DNA of 16,703 nucleotides from Streptomyces fulvoviolaceus (GCF_000718165.1 NZ_JOEY01000104.1:1-16703), one strand, 5' to 3'. Shown: positions 1 to 7,252, counted from the stretch's first letter. Program-made: numbers and translations. The notes: a model not told the origin generated them from the letters alone.

Positions 1-2
1 CG

Positions 3-173
3 GCGACACGCATCCTGTGCGTGGTCCGGGCCCGGGAGGCCAGTTCCCTGCGCGACCTGGCCATGTGGGTACGGCCAGAGGGCGGCGGGGAGGCCCTGAA
101 CCATCACTCCGGTGGAGCAGGGGCCCCGCACGCTGACGCCGTACCCGGCGTCCCAGATCGCAGGATCACGTGA
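3..173 (+). other. Possible 3' end of an open frame running in from the left edge
   Basis: An open frame enters from the window edge and ends at TGA 171-173. The first part reads like protein (ILCVVRAREASSLRDLAMWV), while the last 25 residues are low-complexity. I do not recognise a family. It may be the tail of a gene truncated by the window or a chance GC-rich open frame. Confidence 0.2.
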
Positions 174-650
174 ACCCGGTCGAACCAGGGCTCCGCAAGC
201 CAGCAAACGGACGATCACACGATCGAGCTAATTCGGCCTCGTATGCACTCCATGGCGAGCAGCTGCCAACCCCACCAACAAGTCTCCGGCCGTGGCCGCC
301 CACCCCCAGCCGACCCACCCCAGCCCAGCCGGACCCACCCGTGCCCGGGCCGACCACGACCCGACCACGCAGCCCCTCTCCCCAACCCCACCATGGCCGA
401 CCTCTCCCGATCGCCGGCCGGATCGAGCGCCGCTCAGAACACGCAGAGGCCGACCGCCATCTCGTCATCTGTGTGCTGATGAGCCAATTCGTCCACGTCG
501 CGCTCGACTTCCGTCACAAGACCGCGCCGCTCGACGCCCGCACTCTCTCCCGCAGCCTGTTCACCCTCACCCAGCAAGCAGGGGCGCACTTCTCCCTGCC
601 CTCAACGGCAAGGTCCCCGTTCGAGACCGAATTCATCCCCGCCGCCGACC

Positions 651-836
651 GGGCCTGGAAAACACCGGGAGCGCTTCTGGATTCCGCGCAGCGTGCACCA
701 CAGGCACGACGCCACAGACAAGATCATCCGTGACTCGGGCTACACCACAAGGGGAGGTTCGAACGTCCGCTGGACGGTCTCGCCGTGGCCGCACGAAATG
801 CTCTTGAGGACGAAGGCCACCCACCCGAGGGCCTAG
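651..836 (+). pseudogene. Unidentified coding-like remnant, 5' end missing
   Basis: About 60 codons ending at TAG 834-836 read as a plausible protein tail, including the segments FWIPRSVHHRHDATDKII, SGYTTRG and WTVSPWPHEMLLRT. No start codon or ribosome site is visible, and further upstream the frame turns into proline/serine-rich noise with stops near 480. The other plus-strand frames across 170-807 are low-complexity. I cannot name the family. The stop shares the CTAG tetranucleotide with the stop of the acetyltransferase gene that converges on it, so the two reading frames meet exactly. The region 174-650 otherwise holds nothing I can support. Confidence 0.3.
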
Positions 837-1351
837 CCCAACGGCAACTCCGCCAGCATGACGGCGAAGACCGGGGAGTCAGGGAAGGGCTGCTGTTCGC
901 CGACCTTCTTGAAGCCCCAGTCCTCGTAAAGCGCCTGGACGCGGGGGTGCTTGACATCCACCAGGAGGACGGCGAGGTCCTCGGGGCGGTCCTCCAGGAG
1001 AGACCGGGACAGCAGGTCGGAGATGCCCTGCTTCCGGTACGCCTGACGGACGGCCAGCTCGGAGTACGCGAAGGTTAGGGTCTTCTCCGGCGCCGGGTCG
1101 ACGTGCTCCCGCCACCACTCCCGGCCCTCGATCGCCGGAGCACCGTAGGCGAAAGCGACCTCCGTGTCCCCGTCGTACGCGATCACACAGCGGTACCCCT
1201 CCCGCGAACCCCAGTGGTCGACGAACCACGCGAACTTCTTGCGGAACTCGTCCATGTCCTTGCCCTGGGCGTCCGCATGGATGTCGATGATCGTTTGCCG
1301 GATCTCCGGCAGGCCCTCACGGCTGTAGCGACGGACGTCCAGGTCGGCCAT
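833..1351 (-). CDS. GNAT-family N-acetyltransferase
   Basis: A 172-residue cytoplasmic protein with the GNAT fold signature. The acetyl-CoA pyrophosphate-binding segment is AVRQAYRKQGISDLL (about residues 100-114, R/Q-x-x-G-x-S type), and the family's C-terminal LYEDWGF motif lies at 141-147. Such enzymes move an acetyl group from acetyl-CoA to an amine, but the substrate here cannot be told from sequence. The ATG at 1351 was chosen because it overlaps the regulator's stop as TGATG and has GGAG about 9 bases upstream. An in-frame ATG 15 bases earlier (1366) is less likely. The overlap implies translational coupling to the XRE regulator, so the pair should be made together. The enzyme may act on a partner of the regulator, or simply be its target gene; that is inference. 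Confidence 0.85.
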   Translation of the reverse strand: MADLDVRRYSREGLPEIRQTIIDIHADAQGKDMDEFRKKFAWFVDHWGSREGYRCVIAYDGDTEVAFAYGAPAIEGREWWREHVDPAPEKTLTFAYSELAVRQAYRKQGISDLLSRSLLEDRPEDLAVLLVDVKHPRVQALYEDWGFKKVGEQQPFPDSPVFAVMLAELPLG

Positions 1352-2616
1352 CAGGCTCGGCTCCATTCGGATCGGTAGCGGTCTCCCCACTCTCGGGCGA
1401 CCGACGCGTCCGGCGCAAGAGTGATCAAGTCCCGGTAGAAGTCTCCGAGAAGGGATCGCATGCGGCCCGGGATCGGGTTCCCGGACATCAGCTCGAAGAC
1501 CTCCGAGGCCGACGTACACGCCGGATCCAAGTCCCGCTGGTGGACCTGTGTCAGGGCGAGCCGGGCGGTGGCCAGGGCTCGGTTTCGCTTGAAGTGCTTG
1601 GGGATGCCGCTCAGGGCCTTGTGGGAGGCGGCCTCGGCCTCGGCGGAGTCCCCGATCCGGTCCCGGGCAATGGCGGTCATCGCGGTCAGCTCGGCCACCC
1701 CGTAGAAGGCCACCCAGCTCGGCCGGGTCTCGTCGTCGGTCGCCTTGCCCAACGCCTCCTCGGCGTACCCGAGGGACCTGATGGTGCCCTGGCGGTCGCC
1801 GAGGGTGGCGTGAGCGACGGCCGTACGGGCGTGCGTGAGTGAGCCGTAAAAGGGATCCCGCCGTGCGATGGCCGTCGCCTGGGCCGCGTACCCGGCGTCG
1901 ACCGCATCGGTGAAGTTGTCCCGCTGGTGGGCGAGCATCGCGTAGGAGTTCCAGACCCGCAGCTCGACGACGGGGTCCTTGGCCATCCCGGCGAGGTATA
2001 GGGCGCGGTCCAAGCGGGCCTGGGCACGGTCGAGTTGGCGGCCGTCGATGGCGGCCCACGCGGCCGTGGACAGGTAGTTGGCGGCCACGGAGTACAGCCG
2101 CTGGCGGATGCGCTGGGAGGCGGCCTGCCTGACCTTGTCGAGGGCCTCGTCCGCTCCGGCGAGGGCGGACCGCTCCAGGGCCTCGTGACCGCCTCTGGCC
2201 GCGTCCAGGGCCATCAGGGCGTCCAGGCCGCTACGGAGGCTGATCACGTCGGAGGTGCCGACGATGGACGGTCTCGAATCCACCACGGGCGCCACGATGG
2301 CGACGGCGGTTCCAGTGGCGGCGGAGAGGAAGTTCCTGCGCTCCACGGGTGGCTCCGGTTCGGTGCTGATGCGTCTTGCCGAGGGCGGGCTGAAGCCCAG
2401 CTCCTCGGCCGTACATCCGAATACTGCCCCTAGGGCTTCCCGCTGACGGGGGTGGGGCCAGTGGGTTTTTCCGGTCAGCCAGTTCCGGACCGTACGGTCA
2501 CTCACCGTTCCGTCGTACCCGCGAGAGCGCAGGAAGTCGTTGATCCGCTCGGCCAACTCGGCCTGTGTCAGGCCCAGCTCGTCCATGGCGCTGATGAGGC
2601 TCGGGGTCCCCTCCAC
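1351..2616 (-). CDS. XRE-type helix-turn-helix regulator with TPR-like C-terminal region
   Basis: A 421-residue protein. Residues about 8-75 form an XRE/lambda-repressor-like DNA-binding domain (SLISAMDELGLTQAELAERI followed by VSDRTVRNWLTGK). From about 130 onward it is alanine-rich and helical with repeating segments (AAWAAIDGRQLDRAQARLDRAL, AVAHATLGDRQGTI) that resemble the tetratricopeptide-like sensor region of actinomycete regulators. A twin-arginine-like stretch, ERRNFLSAATG, sits at residues 92-102 between the two domains, as in other Streptomyces regulators of this build. It is internal, so export is unlikely. The start is GTG 2616 with no strong ribosome site; ATG 2586 (MDELGL) is an alternative. 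The gene is divergent from the HATPase gene and overlaps the GNAT gene downstream. Confidence 0.88.
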   Translation of the reverse strand: MEGTPSLISAMDELGLTQAELAERINDFLRSRGYDGTVSDRTVRNWLTGKTHWPHPRQREALGAVFGCTAEELGFSPPSARRISTEPEPPVERRNFLSAATGTAVAIVAPVVDSRPSIVGTSDVISLRSGLDALMALDAARGGHEALERSALAGADEALDKVRQAASQRIRQRLYSVAANYLSTAAWAAIDGRQLDRAQARLDRALYLAGMAKDPVVELRVWNSYAMLAHQRDNFTDAVDAGYAAQATAIARRDPFYGSLTHARTAVAHATLGDRQGTIRSLGYAEEALGKATDDETRPSWVAFYGVAELTAMTAIARDRIGDSAEAEAASHKALSGIPKHFKRNRALATARLALTQVHQRDLDPACTSASEVFELMSGNPIPGRMRSLLGDFYRDLITLAPDASVAREWGDRYRSEWSRA

Positions 2617-2650
2617 ACACCAACGGTAGCCACTGAGGCCACGTCAGTAA

Positions 2651-2662
2651 GGGTGACCACCC
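2651..2662. promoter_or_regulatory. Dyad GGGTG-AC-CACCC in the divergent intergenic region
   Basis: The 113-base gap between the divergent XRE and HATPase genes contains GGGTGACCACCC, with perfect five-base arms and a two-base centre. It lies 35 bases upstream of the regulator's GTG start and 68 bases upstream of the HATPase TTG start, a suitable place for an autoregulatory operator. The same half-sites recur after the rightward gene set at 3810-3935. No convincing -10/-35 pair could be assigned. Confidence 0.35.
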
Positions 2663-2729
2663 AGAAATTTCCGGTAGTTCGCGATGCACGCCGGACCGAC
2701 TTTTCCTCCTCCGGGAGGGCCCACAGTCG

Positions 2730-3212
2730 TTGACTGAAGCGAGGCCGTCGTACACCGACACCCCCACTGAGGACCAGATGATCGTGTCAGCGCAGCCACG
2801 CCCCACGGGGCATCCCGGATACTCCGAGACCCTCCCAGGGTTAGAGGAGAGTGCCGAGGTCGCCCGCAGGATCGTCAAGACGGCGCTGTCCGCCTGGCAC
2901 CTGGAGGAGTTGACGGACTCCGGGATCCTCCTCGTCTCCGAGCTGGTGGCGAACGCGGTCAAGCACACCAACTCCCGCAACATCCGGGTCGTCATCTCCC
3001 GGCCGAGCGCGCGGTACGTACGGATCGCCGTGGTCGACAAGTCCCGCACCATGCCGGAGATGCCCAAGCTCGACGAGTCCGATGACCAAGACGTCTCCCT
3101 GGGCGGCCGGGGCCTGGTCCTGATCGACGCCCTCTCGGACCGCTGGGGCACCGACCTCTACCGGTGGGGGAAGCGCGTCTGGGGCGAGCTGAAGTACGAG
3201 CCGGCCGAGTGA
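2730..3212 (+). CDS. RsbW/SpoIIAB-like ATP-binding protein (HATPase_c fold)
   Basis: A 160-residue single-domain GHKL ATPase. The N box is ELVANAVKHT (71-80), with the Mg-binding Asn at 75. The G1-like box is VVDKS (101-105), and the G2 box is GGRGLVLIDALSDRWG (125-140). Proteins of this kind in Streptomyces are usually partners of XRE regulators or anti-sigma-like kinases. No STAS antagonist or sigma factor gene is adjacent, so the target is unknown. The start is taken as TTG 2730 because GGGAGGG lies 10-12 bases upstream; ATG 2778 behind GAGGA is a reasonable alternative. Leu at 2841-2843 is a TTA codon, so translation may need the bldA tRNA. The stop overlaps the next gene's start as GTGA. 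Confidence 0.88.
   Translation: MTEARPSYTDTPTEDQMIVSAQPRPTGHPGYSETLPGLEESAEVARRIVKTALSAWHLEELTDSGILLVSELVANAVKHTNSRNIRVVISRPSARYVRIAVVDKSRTMPEMPKLDESDDQDVSLGGRGLVLIDALSDRWGTDLYRWGKRVWGELKYEPAE
2841..2843 (+). promoter_or_regulatory. TTA leucine codon (possible bldA control) in the HATPase gene
   Basis: An in-frame TTA at residue 38 (TLPGLEES). In Streptomyces TTA is rare and read by the bldA tRNA, which becomes functional late in development. This suggests that the ATPase, and genes translationally coupled to it, are made mainly after the switch to aerial growth. If ATG 2778 is the true start the codon is still inside the gene. Confidence 0.5.
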
Positions 3213-3428
3213 CCGAGGAGAGGCCCCGGGTGTGGGTCGGCGACCAGGTACACGACGCCAACGCGGACCGCGAGGGGATCGTCACCGACGTCAAGGGCGG
3301 TACGTACGTCCTGCGCCCCGTCTACATGTGGTCGGGCACCTGGACGGCCCCCAGCCCCCAGTGACAAGGGGCTGGAGGTCACCGTCTCGCGCGAGGAACG
3401 CCTCAGGCTGCGTCGGGAGGAGGCGTGA
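3209..3428 (+). pseudogene. Small conserved protein split by a one-base frameshift
   Basis: GTG 3209 overlaps the HATPase stop as GTGA. It encodes 51 residues (VWVGDQVHDANADREGIVTD, then YVLRPVYMWSGTWTAPSP) before TGA 3362-3364. The protein continues convincingly in the next frame as DKGLEVTVSREERLRLRREE, ending at TGA 3426-3428, which overlaps the following gene as another GTGA. Removing one C from the C5 run at 3355-3359 restores one frame of about 72 codons. The intact product would be a small SH3-like or KOW-like protein, judging by the short beta-strand pattern around DxxGIVTDV and TYVLRP; that fold guess is inference. The frameshift could be a real mutation, a sequencing error in the C tract, or programmed slippage. 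Confidence 0.65.
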
Positions 3429-3847
3429 CCAAGCTTCCTGAGCACGTCCCCACCGACCGCATGGGTGTCCTCCTGGCGGCCTACCAGTACGAACTGGGCT
3501 CCTGCTTCCGCTGTCCCCGCAAGGGCACCCAGGTGACCCGCGTCGGCGAGATCACGAGCGACGAGGGCGAAACCCCTCTGTACGCGTGCCGAGAGTGCGT
3601 ACAGGAGCTGCTGACCATGCACGAGCGCTCCATGGAGCGGATGGACACCCGGCCCCCGGATAGTCCAGCTCCCCCGAGCCCCTCGCGGAGCCGAGGCCAA
3701 CTGATCCCGATGGCTCCCCCCCATAACCGTCTTCGTAGCCCCGCAACGGGGTTACCGGCCTTCGGAGTTGGCATGACTACCTCCCCTTGTCGGGTGCATG
3801 GCCCGGGGGGGGTGTCACCAGCTCCGAAGGCACTCACAGACCGCTGA
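3425..3847 (+). CDS. Small protein with paired CxxC motifs
   Basis: GTG 3425 overlaps the end of the repaired frame of the preceding gene (GTGA). The first 75 or so residues look like a compact domain with CFRC (about 28-31) and CREC (about 57-60), separated by a short strand-rich segment (TQVTRVGEIT, ETPLYAC). This is consistent with a zinc-ribbon-type fold. The helix after the second pair (VQELLTMHERSMERM) ends the part I trust. The remaining 65 residues, rich in Pro, Ser and Gly, are probably a degenerate extension, so the native protein may have ended earlier. An in-frame TTA occurs at 3752-3754, inside that doubtful tail. Function is unknown. Its tight linkage to the ATPase and the small broken gene suggests they work together. 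Confidence 0.65.
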   Translation: MTKLPEHVPTDRMGVLLAAYQYELGSCFRCPRKGTQVTRVGEITSDEGETPLYACRECVQELLTMHERSMERMDTRPPDSPAPPSPSRSRGQLIPMAPPHNRLRSPATGLPAFGVGMTTSPCRVHGPGGVSPAPKALTDR

Positions 3848-3935
3848 TTAGGGGCATGCCCACCGGCTTCTTCGCAGGTCGGGAGGCTCTTCGTAATGTG
3901 GATGTGGCGGGGGTGTCACCCAGGGGGTGTCACCC
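3810..3935. repeat. Three copies of GGGTGTCACC, two as perfect GGGTGTCACCC palindromes
   Basis: Copies lie at 3810-3819, 3911-3921 and 3925-3935. The last two are perfect 11-base palindromes with centres 14 bases apart, placing them roughly one and a half helical turns from each other. They lie beyond the CxxC gene and just past the end of the convergent reductase gene, in sequence with no gene of its own from 3848 to 3970. They share half-sites with the dyad at 2651-2662. They could be operators, or repeat units with no role. Confidence 0.4.
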
Positions 3936-3970
3936 GCGGAGCATATGGCCCGTGACTCCCGGACGGGCGC

Positions 3971-4534
3971 TCAGCGCCTCGTCTCGTACCTGGTCAGGAT
4001 CACGCCGCAGGGAAGCGTCCGCGTCTCCACCAGGTTCAGGTTCACCCAGTTGTCCAGCGCGGTGAAGAACGGCGTGCCGCCGCCCACCAGGACCGGCGCG
4101 GTGGCCAGCACGTACTCGTCAATCAGCCCGGTCCGCATGGCCGCCCCGGCGAGCGTCGCGCCGCCGATGTCCATCGGGCCGCCGTCCTCGGCCTTGAGCC
4201 GGGTGATCTCGGCGACCGCGTCGCCGGTGACCAGGCGGGTGTTCCAGTCGACCTTGTCGATCGTCGAGGAGAACACCACCTTCGACATGTCCCGCCAGCG
4301 GCGCGCGAACTCGATCTCCGCCGGGGTGGCGTTGGGCTGCTGGTCGCCGGTCGGCCAGTGGGAGCTCATCGTCTGCCACAGCTTGCGCCCGTAGAGCGAC
4401 AGGTCGGTCGCCTGCAACTGGTCGGACCAAAACTGGAACAGCTCGTCGCTCGGCACGCCCCAGCCGATGTCGTCGCCGGGCGCGGCGATGTAGCCGTCCA
4501 GGCTCAGGTTCATGCCGTAGATCAGTTTCCGCAT
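3971..4534 (-). CDS. Dihydrofolate reductase-like protein (RibD C-terminal family)
   Basis: A 187-residue protein with the RibD_C/DHFR-like fold. It starts KLIYGMNLSLDGYIA (the substrate/nucleotide-site strand with SLDGYIA), has YGRKLWQTM at 48-56 and a pyridine-nucleotide loop with DIGGATLAGAAM at 122-133, and ends with PVLVGGGTPFF (147-157) and a terminal beta strand. Family members are NADPH-dependent reductases with varied or unknown substrates; this is not necessarily a true folate enzyme. ATG 4534 has GGAAGG about 9 bases upstream. The length is typical. It is a single gene: the next leftward gene starts more than 400 bases upstream. Confidence 0.88.
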   Translation of the reverse strand: MRKLIYGMNLSLDGYIAAPGDDIGWGVPSDELFQFWSDQLQATDLSLYGRKLWQTMSSHWPTGDQQPNATPAEIEFARRWRDMSKVVFSSTIDKVDWNTRLVTGDAVAEITRLKAEDGGPMDIGGATLAGAAMRTGLIDEYVLATAPVLVGGGTPFFTALDNWVNLNLVETRTLPCGVILTRYETRR

Positions 4535-4969
4535 GGCGCCAGCCTTCCGTGAGTCGGTCTCACGCGTACAGACCGGCGCGGCGCGGGAAACTCATCGGTG
4601 CGCGATCTGAGCTCGCATGTAGTCCTCGTGCTCGGTGGCTCAGCCGCAGACTCATCGTTCCGCCGAGGAAATGGCATCGATCTGAGACTGATCTCGGGTG
4701 ACATCGCGGTGAGACAACAGAGAACCAGCAGGTCACAGAAGATCGACATGTCATCGGCGGCGAGACCCTGCGCCATCTGTGGTATCTCAGATCCCGTGGC
4801 CGAATCTCACGAACGATGGCCAAGCGATGGCCGAGCGGCCACTGCCCCGTCCCGCTGCGCGTGGATGCTTCTCACAGATTTGGGCGGGGCGGACCTCGAA
4901 TCTCACGGTTGGTGGCCGGCGCCGTGGCAAGGGCGGCCGGCGTCGCTCCTCGCCATCAGGCGGTCTGCG
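4535..4969. other. Long intergenic region with an imperfect 21-bp direct repeat
   Basis: No gene is supported here; open frames on both strands are low in protein character. CGAATCTCACG occurs exactly at 4801-4811 and 4897-4907, and extends to 21 bases with four mismatches (4801-4821, 4897-4917), 96 bases apart. GATGGCC is also doubled at about 4815-4830. The TGAGAT/ATCTCA words that recur through 4680-4810 give the stretch a different texture from its neighbours. It should contain the reductase promoter, but I cannot place it. Confidence 0.4.
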
Positions 4970-6253
4970 TCATCGCTTGGCGAGGTGGACCTCTGTGCCG
5001 GTGTCGGTGTAGACCAGCGCGGCGTAGGCGTTGACGCGATCGGGGACAATCCCCGCGTCGGTGCTGACCGTTCGTCCGGTACGCCCGTCGACGACGAATG
5101 CTCCGTCTTTGCCCTTGGCGTAGAACAGATCCTTGAACTCGGCTTCTACGGTGGCGTTCCAGCCGTTGGGGCCGTCACCCGCCGCCCGGCGCCACAAGAT
5201 TTTGCCGGCTTTGTCCACCGCGAGCGCCCCGTCCTGCTTCGAGGCGCAGAGCAGGACGGTGCCGCCCTCGCCGTGATTGCAGCTCATGCGCTTCGTCAGG
5301 CCGGCCCGCTTGGACAGGACGAAGTCGCCGGTCGCGATCTCGATCAGCTGCGCCTGCTCGCTGTCGTCGTCGAGTTTGGCCAATGGTGTGTCGTTCGATT
5401 TGACCGCCCAGGTGACTCCGGCGGGTACCCCCTTGGCCCACAGGTCACGGCCGTTGGACGCGGCGACACCGGCCATCGAGTATTCCTCGTCCGGCTCTTC
5501 GCGGAACCCCAGAGCAGCGTCGCCGGATGCGCCGACCATCCAGAAGCCTGCACGCTGCCACAGCATGCGGGGCTCGTCGTCCAGGGAGACCGCGAAGGTG
5601 CCTGTCATGTAGTCGTCCTCCGTCCAGGTGACGGTCACCACGCCGTTCCCGGGCTCAACCAAGAGCGCGCCGAGCTTGCCGGCCGGGTCACCGTAGATGT
5701 CCACGGGAAGCCGCCAGATCAGCTTGCCGTTGTCCGCCCGGGCGGCGATCACCTCGAACCCGGCCTGGGCCGAACCGCTGCCCTGCTTGGCGAGCTGGAC
5801 CGGTACGACGGCAACCACGGCCGGTATTCCGCCGATCTGCACTGGCACAGGGAACGACACGCGGCTGCGTACCATCTCGGCCTGCTTCTTGCTCAGATCG
5901 CGTGGGGCCGGCAGGTCGTACGTGGGCGTGTTCTGGGTCTTGATCGTGGTGACGGCCTTGCCCGTGGCCAGGTTGTACATCGTCACGCCGGACGCGTGCG
6001 TGAGCCAGGCCGCACGCCCGTACAAAGTGATGGGAGGGAAGCCCTTCGGGCCGGTCGGCAGGACATGTTCCGCTTTGCTGTCGAACGCCAAGGGCGCCGC
6101 AGCCCGTGGATCGCCGCTGAGGTCGAGGGCCTTCCGGGTGGGCGAGCCGGTGGCCGTCGGACTGTCGCCTTCCTCCGTCGGGCCTCCGGTGCACGAGGCC
6201 AACAGAGCCACTGCAGCCAGAGCGATGACACCTTCACGTACCGGACTTCTCAT
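4970..6253 (-). CDS. Secreted lipoprotein with PQQ-like beta-propeller repeats
   Basis: A 427-residue protein. The N-terminus is a lipoprotein signal: MRSPVREG, a hydrophobic stretch IALAAVALL, and lipobox LASC with the lipidated Cys at 21, followed by a Gly/Thr/Ser/Pro-rich linker to about 40. The mature part has repeated strand motifs of the kind seen in quinoprotein-like propellers (GKLIWRLPVDIYG, GRDLWAKGVPAG, AGKILWRRAAGDG, DGAFVVDGRTG). It is expected on the outer face of the membrane, where such folds bind partners or act as assembly scaffolds. The start at 6253 is supported by GGAG about 6 bases upstream and by the signal peptide beginning there. The frame stays open further upstream, but that is the decayed relaxase. 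It stands alone. No enzymatic motif is apparent. Confidence 0.85.
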   Translation of the reverse strand: MRSPVREGVIALAAVALLASCTGGPTEEGDSPTATGSPTRKALDLSGDPRAAAPLAFDSKAEHVLPTGPKGFPPITLYGRAAWLTHASGVTMYNLATGKAVTTIKTQNTPTYDLPAPRDLSKKQAEMVRSRVSFPVPVQIGGIPAVVAVVPVQLAKQGSGSAQAGFEVIAARADNGKLIWRLPVDIYGDPAGKLGALLVEPGNGVVTVTWTEDDYMTGTFAVSLDDEPRMLWQRAGFWMVGASGDAALGFREEPDEEYSMAGVAASNGRDLWAKGVPAGVTWAVKSNDTPLAKLDDDSEQAQLIEIATGDFVLSKRAGLTKRMSCNHGEGGTVLLCASKQDGALAVDKAGKILWRRAAGDGPNGWNATVEAEFKDLFYAKGKDGAFVVDGRTGRTVSTDAGIVPDRVNAYAALVYTDTGTEVHLAKR

Positions 6254-6365
6254 CTCAGTCTCCGCGTTCCGTGACCTGTGAGGCCGACCTCGGTCGGTGA
6301 CCAGGCGGGCACCCCTGACATCAGCACATGCGACCACTGGGGGGCCGGGACCGGTCCCGACCTTG

Positions 6366-6693
6366 AACCGGGCGGAGTTCTCTGTGAGGACGGTGGCCAG
6401 CCGCGCCTCAGCCGGGTCGACGCCGTCGTCCAAGCGCTCGCGCTCCATGCGGTCGGCGTCCGGGTGCCGGCCTTCCCCGAACAGCAGCTCCGCCTGCCGC
6501 TCCGTCACCACCGAGCCCGCGGTGAGCCCGAGGGCGGAGGCCGCGTCCCATCCAATAGCCCGGGCGGGAGCCCGGCTTCCTCCTGGGCGTCCTTCATCGA
6601 CTTGCGGGCCGGACGGTGACCGTCGCCCACGGCTACACCTCGCGTGTAGTACCGATGCGTGTTCCCGGGCTGGACCTTCGCGACACTGATCAT
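6366..6693 (-). pseudogene. MobF/TrwC-type relaxase, N-terminal fossil
   Basis: Reading leftward from ATG 6693 gives MISVAKVQPGNTHRYYTRGV, then VAVGDGHRPARKSMKDAQEE. This is the characteristic start of TrwC/TraI-like relaxases of actinomycete plasmids and integrative elements. The frame breaks near 6560-6575 (after AGLPPG). The family sequence then resumes in the next frame as SALGLTAGSVVTERQ, LLFGEGRHPDADRMERERL and EARLATVL, fading by about 6370. A full relaxase is many hundreds of residues long, and only about 105 remain, with the helicase part absent. The active-site region is incomplete, so this is a dead fragment. It marks a former conjugative plasmid or ICE. Its decayed 3' end now abuts the lipoprotein promoter region. 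Confidence 0.7.
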
Positions 6694-6739
6694 CCCCACA
6701 GGGGACACCGGCTCTGACCTGCAGTAAAGCACGATCCCG

Positions 6740-7070
6740 TGGGGCTGGAGAGTTCACCGGAACTTCACTGCCGATCCCGCCTGGCGGGCGCCGGCCGCGG
6801 GGTCGTGCCCGCCCGGCGGGCACTGCTCTTCGCCCTCGCCGCACTACCGGTGAGGCCATGCAAATGCTGCGCGCCAGCCAGTCACCCACACCTCACTCAA
6901 CAACCCACAGCAGACGACTCCACCGTCAACCCGCGCACACCCATGTACCACTCCCCCAGCCAACGGCCAAAGACGACCGACCCCACACCACGTCACCGAC
7001 TCCCGTCGCCCAAGCAAGACACCAACCGCCCCGGCACTCGCCGAGGGCTTCGTGCTTCCTGGATGACCGA
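6740..7070. other. Gene-free stretch, proline- and histidine-rich in plus frames
   Basis: Frames across this interval translate to Pro/Thr/His-rich noise from CCACAC-like simple sequence. I see no promoter, RNA or gene. It separates the relaxase fossil from the next fragment. Confidence 0.4.
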
Positions 7071-7252
7071 CGTGCCGACCTACGAGGCCTTGCCCGCTCC
7101 ACTGCCGACTTGGACCGCCTCACCCCCGAACAGCGACGGCTCTTTCGCCGGGTCGTCGCCCGGGCCTTCATCCCCGACCTCCGCACCGGCCGCTTCCGTG
7201 GCGGCCTCAGCGTCAGGGGCGTGCCGGGCGTCTTGGAGCTCACCCAGGCAGA
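7071..7252 (+). pseudogene. Fragment of a small actinomycete hypothetical protein
   Basis: About 60 codons read RADLRGLARSTADLDRLTPE, then RRLFRRVVARAFIPDL and RTGRFRGGLSVRGVPGVLEL. The pattern (T-P-E-Q-R-R-x-F, then D-L-R-T-G-x-F-R-x-G-L-x-V-x-G-V-x-G-V-x-E-L-T) matches, as I remember it, a family of roughly 100-residue hypothetical proteins common on Streptomyces mobile elements. Here the sequence departs after LELT, where the family continues with a strand-rich tail, so the C-terminus is missing. No ribosome site is visible. This is family recognition from memory and should be checked by search. Confidence 0.4.

Noticed and set aside
170..733. Open frame of 187 codons
   Set aside because: Proline/arginine-rich translation without a ribosome site or family; overlapped by equally open frames on both strands.
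735..760. GGTTCGAAC resembling a tRNA T-loop
   Set aside because: No matching acceptor stem, D-arm or anticodon arm around it; it falls inside the coding-like remnant.
4598..6274. 558-codon open frame on the plus strand
   Set aside because: Mostly antisense to the lipoprotein gene, whose signal peptide and lipobox are clear. The plus translation has no domain I recognise.
6254..6889. N-terminal extension of the lipoprotein frame up to 6889
   Set aside because: The lipoprotein signal begins at 6253 with its own ribosome site; the upstream frame is relaxase fossil and noise.
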